Below, one piece after another: positions 58,114 to 64,000 of a stretch of DNA of 64,000 nt. This DNA is from Euglena gracilis. Lineage: Eukaryota > Euglenida > Euglenophyceae > Euglenales. Position 1 is the first letter of the stretch; every line of letters starts with the position of its first letter. Where the stretch lies: contig CP154955.1 of the NCBI GenBank assembly GCA_039621445.1, positions 50,745,384-50,809,383 of the forward strand. The letters are read 5' to 3'. The position numbers and the translations under genes were made by a program. The notes beneath the pieces were generated by a model. It was not told where the DNA came from and did no database searches. It saw only the letters and a list, made by a program, of their open reading frames with translations.

Positions 58114-61100
58114 CTCATGATACTGCTCCTGGACGGCCGAGACGTTGCTCTTGCCGTCCTTGCCTTTGCCCTTGGACTTTCCTTTTCCTTGATCTCCTTT
58201 GGCTCCACCTTTCGCCTTGCCTTTTCCTTTGCCTTCATCTTGTCTTGGGGCATTCGATGTCCACTGCTCGCCTTGGTACCCACCACCTTTTCCTTTTCCT
58301 TCATTTCCTTGCCATGCACTCGATGACCACTGCTCGGCTTGGTATCCACCCTTTCCTTTTCCTTCTTCACTCGTCCATGGGCTCGATGGCCACTGCTCCG
58401 GGTACCCACGTCCCCCTTGGCCTTGTCCCTTGCCTTGGGGCGTGGGCACCGGCGGCGTCGGCGGACGTGGTTGCTGCGCTTGCTTCTCCTTCTTCGGCGG
58501 CACGTTCGTCTTCTCCACCTCCTGGATTTACGGCTCCTCGGTGGTGTCGTCGACCTCCACGTCCCGCTGCCACCGTGGTACCGGCCGCTTCTCCGGGATC
58601 TACTTCTCCTTCTCGGGAGCCATCTTCGCCTCCATCCGCAGCCATCTCACCATGAGGTTGTGGATGTCCTTCGCCGGTAGGTCGCACGAGTCGGCCGTCA
58701 CCGTGACGATGCTGCCGCCCTCCAGCCGCTGGCGGTCGTACACGGCCTTCACCAGGGAGCGGTGCTCGTCGCCCACTGGCACCACCACGAAGCGGCGCCC
58801 CGCCTTCCGCACCGAGGCGGGGGCCACCGTGGTCTCTTGCTTGATCATCTCCTTCACCTCCTCCACCGTCGCGTCCATCGGCAGGCCCTCCAGCACGATG
58901 GACCGGTGATCCACCCGCTTGTCCTCCTCCTGCGCCACCTTCCGACGCCAGGGGTGGAGGGGCATGGCCTCCAAGAGGAGCTTCCCCAGCTCCTCCTCCT
59001 CCATGCCCACCTGCCTCGCCATGGACGCCATCTGCGCGTAGTACTCCCTCCAGGACTTCTCGGTCAGCTTCCCGCTCGTCACCAGCTTCAGCTTCCTCAT
59101 TCGCCGCCGCAGGACCTCCTTGTCCTCGCCGCCGTTCGCCAGGTTCACCTCCGCGAACAGCACGGCATACTCCACCTCTCCTTTGGTCTCGATCTCCTCG
59201 TCCAACATCAGCACCGTGGCCTCGTCCAAAGCCGCGCGGAACATGGCGAGGCGCTGAGCTGACGTGATGGACGGCCACACCTGCTCGAGTTCCCGAAGGA
59301 ACAGGAGCCACCGCCTCCGCCACTGCGGCCAGTCCTCCGGATGCCCGGAGAACCGGCCCGGGTGGAGGCCGATGACGGAGTCCACCAGCGGCGCCGGGAG
59401 GAAGTGCAGGGCCGCTGGCTGGGCCTGCACCGGGGCGATGCGGACCTCTCGCACCGCGGACGCGCTGGCGACGGGGACGGCGGACGGCGTGGTCAGGCGG
59501 GCGATGGAGAGGGACGGCACCCCGCCCCCTCCGAGCTGGTCGGAGGGTGGACGACGGCTTCTCCTGCACCACGGACTCCTCCTGCATGGGCATCTCCATC
59601 TGGACCGTTCTCACCTCTGGCACTGGTTGCCGCCGGGCCACCGGTTCCGGCTGCTGCTCAGCCGGGGGTGGCGGAGCCTTGGCGGGCATGGCCGGCACCG
59701 CCTTGGCTTGGGAGGATACGATCACCTTCGAGACGATCTGGTCCAGCCGCTGCACGGCCATCACCACGGCCTGCGTCTGGACGTTCACCTTCTGCACTTC
59801 GGCCTCCACCACCCGGATCTTGTCACCGGGGCTGTCCGCGGCGAGCCGTTGCACGGCCACGGTCAGCCCTTGGGCTTGGGGTTCCACCTTCTGGATCTCC
59901 GTCTCCACCTTCTGGATCCTCCCCACGATTAGCGGCGGCAGCTCAGCGGCCTTTGGCTCCTTGGCCGCGGCTGCCTCCACCTTGGTGGTGAGGGAGGACA
60001 CCTGCGCCACTAGGAACTTGACCTGCTCCTTCAGCCAGGCGCTCTCGGCCTGCTGATACTGCAGCTGCTCCACCAGGCGCGGCGTCACCTCCACCGCCTT
60101 GCCCTGCGCCACTGCAGTCGCCTCCACCTTGGCGGTGAAGGCGGTCATCTGCACCTCGACGGCGTTTAGCTTCCCCTGCAGCTGGACGTTCTCGGCCCGC
60201 TGCCGCTCCTTCTCTTGCAGCAGCTCCTGCACGGCGGCCTTGAGGTGCGCCACCTCCACCAGCTCGGCTAGTCCACTCGTCGGTACGCCGCTCTTCACCG
60301 CCATCACTGCGGCCGCGGCGTTGTCTTCCGCCTCCTTCACCTTCGCCCGGATCCTTCGCAGATCTTCGCTGAAGTCTCCGAGCGCGTCGTGGGTGTACTT
60401 CTCCACTCTTGTCATCCGCTCCTCCGCCGTGGCCACCATGGGCATGAGCTTGTGGAGTTGTGATATTCCTTGATGTAGTCTGACGATGTCGTCCTTCACC
60501 TTCACCACGTTCTCCATCAGGTCCACGTGGGCCCCTTCTTGGGTCGCCATCCTTTTCTTCAGCTCTTGTACCGCCACTCCTTGCTCGTCCACCTTGTCCT
60601 TCACGGCCGCGGCCATTTGCACGGCCGCCCAGCTGTCCCACATCTCCTTCGCCTTGGAGCCGATGAAGTCGACGGTGTTGCAGAGGCGGTCCATCCGCGT
60701 CTGCAACGCAGCGTATGCAGCCTCCCACTCGGGGGGGCCCTGCATGGTCTCGTCCGGCTTCTCCTCGGTGTCGTACATCTCGCTCTGGTCTGCGCCCGCC
60801 AGCCACTCCTCGTCGTCATCACGAGGACCTTCTCCCCGGCGTTGTTGATCACCTTCTCTTTCTCCTTCACCCTCATCATCTCCTTCGTCATCGGAGAGGC
60901 CCAGCCGCGGCACCTTGTGCGGCCGGACCGAGGATGGGGGGGTGCGGAAGTGCGGGTGCACGGCGTTGGTGCTCGGGTGTTCGCTGGGGGACCGGTAGGG
61001 AGGCGGCACTCCCACCGGTGCGGCGATGGCTGCTTGGCTGGACGACGACGCCATCTGCGACGGCGAAGGCCCTGCCACCGGTACGGGTGGCAGAGCAGAC

Positions 61101-61618
61101 TGCAGGGACGGATGCACAGATGGGATCAGGCCAGCCACGGGGACGGGGATCCCGTCTCGGCCCTCGGACTCGCCGGGGCCCAGCTCATGGGCGGGGTGAT
61201 ATGTGACGGCCCGCATGGCCTCATCAGGGCTCCTCGGTGGCCCGGGGCTGGGCACGGGCACCGGCAGGCCTGCGAAGGCCCGCTCACTCTGCAGCTCCGG
61301 GACGCCCCACAGGTGGGGCACCTCGGACGGGAACTGGAACGGGAAGGGCAGGGAAGGGATCAGCTGGGGGAAGGGTGGGTTCCCGGGGAAAAGCTGAGAG
61401 GGTGGAGCCCCGTCTGGTAGCCAGGGGGTCGGGTCCCAGCTCTGGGGCTGGGCTGATTTCGGGAACAGGAGGGGGACTTGGGACGAGTCTCGAGGGCTAT
61501 CGACTAGGGACTCGGATTGGAGGGGGTCCGCCACAAAGGTTGGCATCCTGTCTGTGTCATGGTGTGCCGTAGCCTCTTCGTGTGTGGAAAATTCTGGGGA
61601 GGTGTGCACGCCTTGCAT
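58111..61618 (-). CDS. gag: gag: long coiled-coil N-terminus, capsid-like domain, Gly/Lys repeat tail
   Basis: Starts with ATG at 61618, about 70 bases after the primer site. First come about 290 Pro/Ser-rich residues with an acidic patch (DDEGDDEGEGEREG), then about 330 residues of coiled coil (for example RMDRLCNTVDFIGSKAKEMW, VEKYTHDALGDFSEDLRRI). At about 59525 one base in a G-run changes the frame. The next frame holds the retrotransposon-gag block FSGHPEDWPQWRRRWLLFL and helices to MVRWLRMEAK. A TAG (58600-58602) and a TAA (58528-58530) interrupt the frame before a basic tail of EGKGKGGYQ/EQW repeats. There is no CCHC zinc knuckle; the Lys/Gly tail probably replaces it for nucleic-acid binding. 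It ends at the UGA at 58111. Confidence 0.75.
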
Positions 61619-61675
61619 TTAAAAAAGAAGGCACTCGAGAAAATGGCCTTCAATGGAAAACGTAGAAGGAACAAG

Positions 61676-61687
61676 CCTCTGCTACCA
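61676..61687 (-). other. Primer-binding site (initiator-Met tRNA type)
   Basis: One base after the 5' LTR the minus strand reads TGGTAGCAGAGG. Its first 11 bases complement the 3' end expected for a eukaryotic initiator methionine tRNA (CTCTGCTACCA). This is the commonest primer of gypsy and copia elements. Confidence 0.85.
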
Positions 61688-61688
61688 G

Positions 61689-62290
61689 TTTTCCCCTCTC
61701 GCCGGCTCGGTGACCGTGCGCGGAATGGGCTCCCCGGCAGGCCGAGTGGAGGAAAACAGTCACCCGGCGCTCCGGTAAAAATAGGCACACGCGCCCCAAA
61801 AATTCCCTTTTTTTTGTGTCTTTCGGTCCCTGAATTCAGCCAGAACCTGGGTTCCGGCAGCCAAATAATTCAAAAATTGGGGGGGGGGGGACGGTATTTT
61901 TGGCCAACTCCTTGGGGGTGCCTCTGAAGTAGTAGGGGGGGGGGGGGAGGAAAAGCCTGGATTGAATTTAAAAAAAAGGGTACCGGGGGGGACGGAAGAA
62001 CACCTTCACCTTGATTCCCAGCGCCGCTTGCTCTTTCCTTTTTTTGAATTTGAATTCTTTCCTTTTGATTGACCTTCCGGATTGACTTTTGAACTCCTTG
62101 GACAATTGTTTCCTTGAACTCAGATTCAATTTTTTGAAATTCCTTCCTTCAGCATGCACAATTCTTTGAATGAAACATTCGGAAGAGAGAACCTGGGGGG
62201 GAAAGTACATAGGTAAAAAAAGTAGCGGAATGGGGCAGAAAATTCGCTAATTCAGGTGCGCAGGCGCCAGCCCGCCTCCCGCCGCCCACA
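61689..62290 (-). repeat. 5' LTR of the gypsy element
   Basis: A 602-bp copy matching 48734-49328. It starts TGTGGGCGGCGGG at 62290 and ends GGGGAAAA before the primer site. Promoter and poly-A signals should lie here. I see an AT-rich stretch with AAAAAAAGTC words but no convincing TATA box. G-run length is the main difference between the two LTRs. Confidence 0.9.
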
Positions 62291-63040
62291 ATTGTCGACA
62301 GTTAAATCTCCATTTCACCCCCCAGAAGTTCAGATTGGAACACGTGGGAAATATTTTCCCATATCTAAGATAAGGTTTGTTCTGTGGAAAAATAGATCTG
62401 AAGGATGCATATTTCCAACTTAAAACTGCAGAGCAGTCTGGAAAAACATGTTTGCATGCAGGTGGGTGGGAGACGTGGCAATTTCAAGCTGCATGCTTTG
62501 GTATAAGCAGCCTGCCTCAAAAATTTATGACTCTCATGAGAGTCTGGAAAAGGAAATGGAGAAAGGAAGAAAAGGTAGTTTTCATGTACCTGGACGACAT
62601 TTTGCTGTTAGCCCCCAGCAGAAAGGCAGCAGCCCAACATTTGGCAGAAATGAAAAAAGATTTTTTACTGGCTGGTTTCAGAATAAACCTCCCCAAATCA
62701 TGTGTGGAACCAACACAGGAAATAAATCATTTGGGCCACTGGATCAATTTGAAAAAATGCCAGCTGTAAATTACACAAGAAAAACTAAAATCCTTAATGA
62801 AGGAATTAGGAAAGGTGCTGACAGCACAAATGATGAGCTGCAGAAACTCAGCTCCATTGTAGGGCAAGTAAGAAGCTATTTTGTCTCAATGCCTTTTCTC
62901 AGAATTCTGACAGATCAACTTTGCATAATGGTGGATTTGCACACCAAGTGGGGCTGGGACCACACCCTTACCATTCCCCAGGGGGTCAACGATCAAATTG
63001 TGGAGTTAAAAGCGTTTTTGCAGCCAGGAGTGGGCAGAGC
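62291..63040 (+). pseudogene. DIRS-like reverse transcriptase, continuation
   Basis: After the nested element the RT resumes with DCRQLNLHFTPQKFRLEHVG, then CGKIDLKDAYFQLKTAE, the primer-grip part ISSLPQKFMTL, the catalytic strand VVFMYLDDILLLAPSRKAA, and the thumb start INHLGHWINLKK. A TAA interrupts between YLR and GLF, and a second TAA follows KKCQL (62767-62769). Near 62810 the frame shifts by one and continues as DELQKLSSIVGQVRSYFVSM and KWGWDHTLTIPQGVNDQIVE, the connection region typical of DIRS and Ngaro elements. Confidence 0.75.
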
Positions 63041-63109
63041 TTTTCAATCCCAGGCCTCTCAGGAACTGTTCCCAGACAGCAGCACCTGGCAGTGGGGGGG
63101 GGGGGCTGG

Positions 63110-63849
63110 ACAAAAACTTAGGCCAAAAAGTGCAGGATTTTTGGAGGGACCTGCACATCCTTCACATCAACCAAAAAGAGTTGATGTCAGCAGTGAAGAC
63201 AGTAAAAAGTCTAGCCAAGCCAAAACAAACAGTTGTGCTTCATGTGGACAGCCAGGTGGCTGTAAGTTATTTAACAAAATGGTGAGGCAGAAAGCCCCAC
63301 CTAAATTGCATCTTAAAACTCCTGCTGTATCATTGCCAAGAAAAGCAAATCAATTTGCAGGTGGTTTGGGTTCCCACAAAGGAGCAGTTGGCAGACTCCT
63401 TGACCAGGGAGCAAAAGGACCCAGGGGATTATACCCTAAACCTGAAAATCTTTCACCAATTTCTTCAATTTTTCAGGAAAAACATAACCCCAGAGGTGGA
63501 TATGTTTTGCACACCCAGCAACAAAAAATTCCACAAGTTTGTTTGTCGATACCTCCACCCAGAGGCGTTGCTGGTGGATGCCTTGAGGGCAGACTTGAGG
63601 GACCTCCCCCCAGTTTATGCAAACCCCCCCTGGAGTATCATCCCCCAGTGGGTTCAGAGATTAATGTTAAACCCAGACCTGACTTGTCTGTTGATCGTAC
63701 CCCACTGGGCTTCGACATCATGGCGGCGCCAATTAATGTCAATCAGGCATCCAGGCAGGAACGTTTTGTTGGTGCCCCCCCAATGGGGTCTGTTCACCAA
63801 CTGCTGGGGGCAGGAGATGCCCCCCCAAGGTGGAATTTGGCCTGCTTGA
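63110..63849 (+). pseudogene. DIRS-like RNase H and NPPW-containing domain
   Basis: In a third frame: INQKELMSAVKTVKSLAKPK, TVVLHVDSQVAVSYLTKW (the D-S/N-x-x-V-x-x-Y-L RNase H strand), then a TGA where the family has Gly, then HLNCILKLLLYHC and VWVPTKEQLADSLTRE. It is followed by TPEVDMFCTPSNKKFHKFVC, EALLVDALRADL, YANPPWSIIPQWVQRLM and LLIVPHWASTSWRRQL. This is the conserved block after RNase H in DIRS/Ngaro-type elements. Its NPPW motif recalls the D/N-PP-Y/W/F motif of amino-methyltransferases, an association proposed for DIRS elements. It ends at a stop at 63849. Confidence 0.7.
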
Positions 63850-64000
63850 TTGTGTCAGTCAAATATTACAATCCCAGGAAGTTTCGATGTCCAGTATCGA
63901 TACTTACATAAAAAAAAATCTGGGAAATGTCAAGAGATATGACTCAGCCTTCAGGACATTGGTGGGCCAATTGTTGCACAAATGGGTGCCCCTGCAGGAC
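63840..64000 (+). pseudogene. Possible start of tyrosine recombinase, cut by window end
   Basis: In a frame shifted by one from the preceding domain the sequence reads LLDCVSQILQSQEVSMSSID, then TYIKKNLGNVKRYDSAFRTL and VGQLLHKWVPLQD, open to the last base. A Ser/Thr-x-x-T-Y start followed by two amphipathic helices and a Trp fits the SAM-like core-binding region that opens a tyrosine recombinase. The catalytic R-H-R-Y residues would lie beyond the window, so the call is tentative. Confidence 0.4.

Larger units (their letters stand above)
48734..62290 (-). mobile_element. Complete 13.6-kb Ty3/gypsy chromovirus with methyltransferase domain
   Basis: Order on the minus strand: LTR, primer-binding site, gag, readthrough-type stop, pol (methyltransferase-like, protease, RT, RNase H, integrase, chromodomain), a proline-rich third ORF, polypurine tract, LTR. 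The order PR-RT-RH-IN-chromodomain defines a chromovirus of the Ty3/gypsy group. The length is more than twice that of typical chromoviruses. It is inserted in a DIRS-like RT, with flanks that read straight through and no target duplication that I can see. Several frameshifts, three extra stops and an integrase active-site change suggest this copy is inactive, though some of the one-base shifts sit in G/C homopolymers and could be assembly errors. Confidence 0.9.
47485..64000 (+). mobile_element. DIRS-like tyrosine-recombinase retrotransposon, split by a nested insertion
   Basis: The element runs from a gag-like ORF through RT and RNase H to what looks like the beginning of a tyrosine recombinase, and is cut by the window end. 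It is split at 48733/62291 by the gypsy element. Its ends (inverted or split repeats in this class) are not visible: the left end is somewhere before 47485, the right end lies outside the window. Frameshifts and stops mark it as a decayed copy. The DIRS assignment rests on the style of the RT/RNase H and on the YR-like N-terminus. It lacks a DDE integrase. Confidence 0.65.

Overview
This is nuclear DNA of a eukaryote, most likely a protist or alga with a large, repeat-filled genome. The evidence is short GC-rich exons joined by GT-AG introns of 1-6 kb, interstitial TTAGGG-type telomere repeats, very long dinucleotide microsatellites, many small inverted-repeat transposons, and two nested retrotransposons. 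There are no bacterial-style operons and no recognisable rRNA or tRNA genes. I cannot name the organism.

Positions 1 to about 31,500 hold a plus-strand gene stretched over at least 22 kb. Its exons match the FKBP15 (WAFL) layout: a WH1-like piece (5850-6024), an FKBP domain in two exons (7669-7805, 9001-9144), a Ser/Pro linker (10367-10472), a conserved short linker motif (12233-12300), Ala/Pro/Gln-rich exons (15178-15333, 15850-15942), then coiled-coil exons (18554-18630, about 22374-22578, 23739-23841, 28215-28357). Splice phases agree at most of the junctions that can be tested. The start and the last exons were not found. The introns are packed with transposon-derived repeats: at least three CAGGG-ended, hAT-like non-autonomous families with 8-bp target duplications, a CCATACAAT-ended family, fold-back elements, poly-C/poly-G tracts and an odd AT-rich island (22640-23220).

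Positions about 31,500 to 46,700 contain no gene I can support firmly. They hold candidate exons, a retropepsin fragment (36461-36600), telomere-like tracts, microsatellites and fold-back repeats.

Positions about 47,480 to 64,000 hold a broken tyrosine-recombinase (DIRS-like) retrotransposon on the plus strand. Its reverse transcriptase is split by a complete 13.6-kb Ty3/gypsy chromovirus on the minus strand (48734-62290). The gypsy element has about 600-bp LTRs, an initiator-Met-tRNA-type primer site, a very long coiled-coil gag, a pol with the order C5-cytosine-methyltransferase-like domain, protease, RT, RNase H, integrase, chromodomain, then a proline-rich third ORF with an N-terminal hydrophobic segment, and a polypurine tract.

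The two observations most worth following are in the gypsy element: the methyltransferase domain built into pol, and a gag-pol junction consisting of an in-frame UGA followed by CGG and an 11-bp GC hairpin seven bases downstream. That is the layout of a known class of stop-codon readthrough signals. This copy has frameshifts, extra stops and a mutated integrase aspartate, so it is probably dead or partly mis-sequenced.
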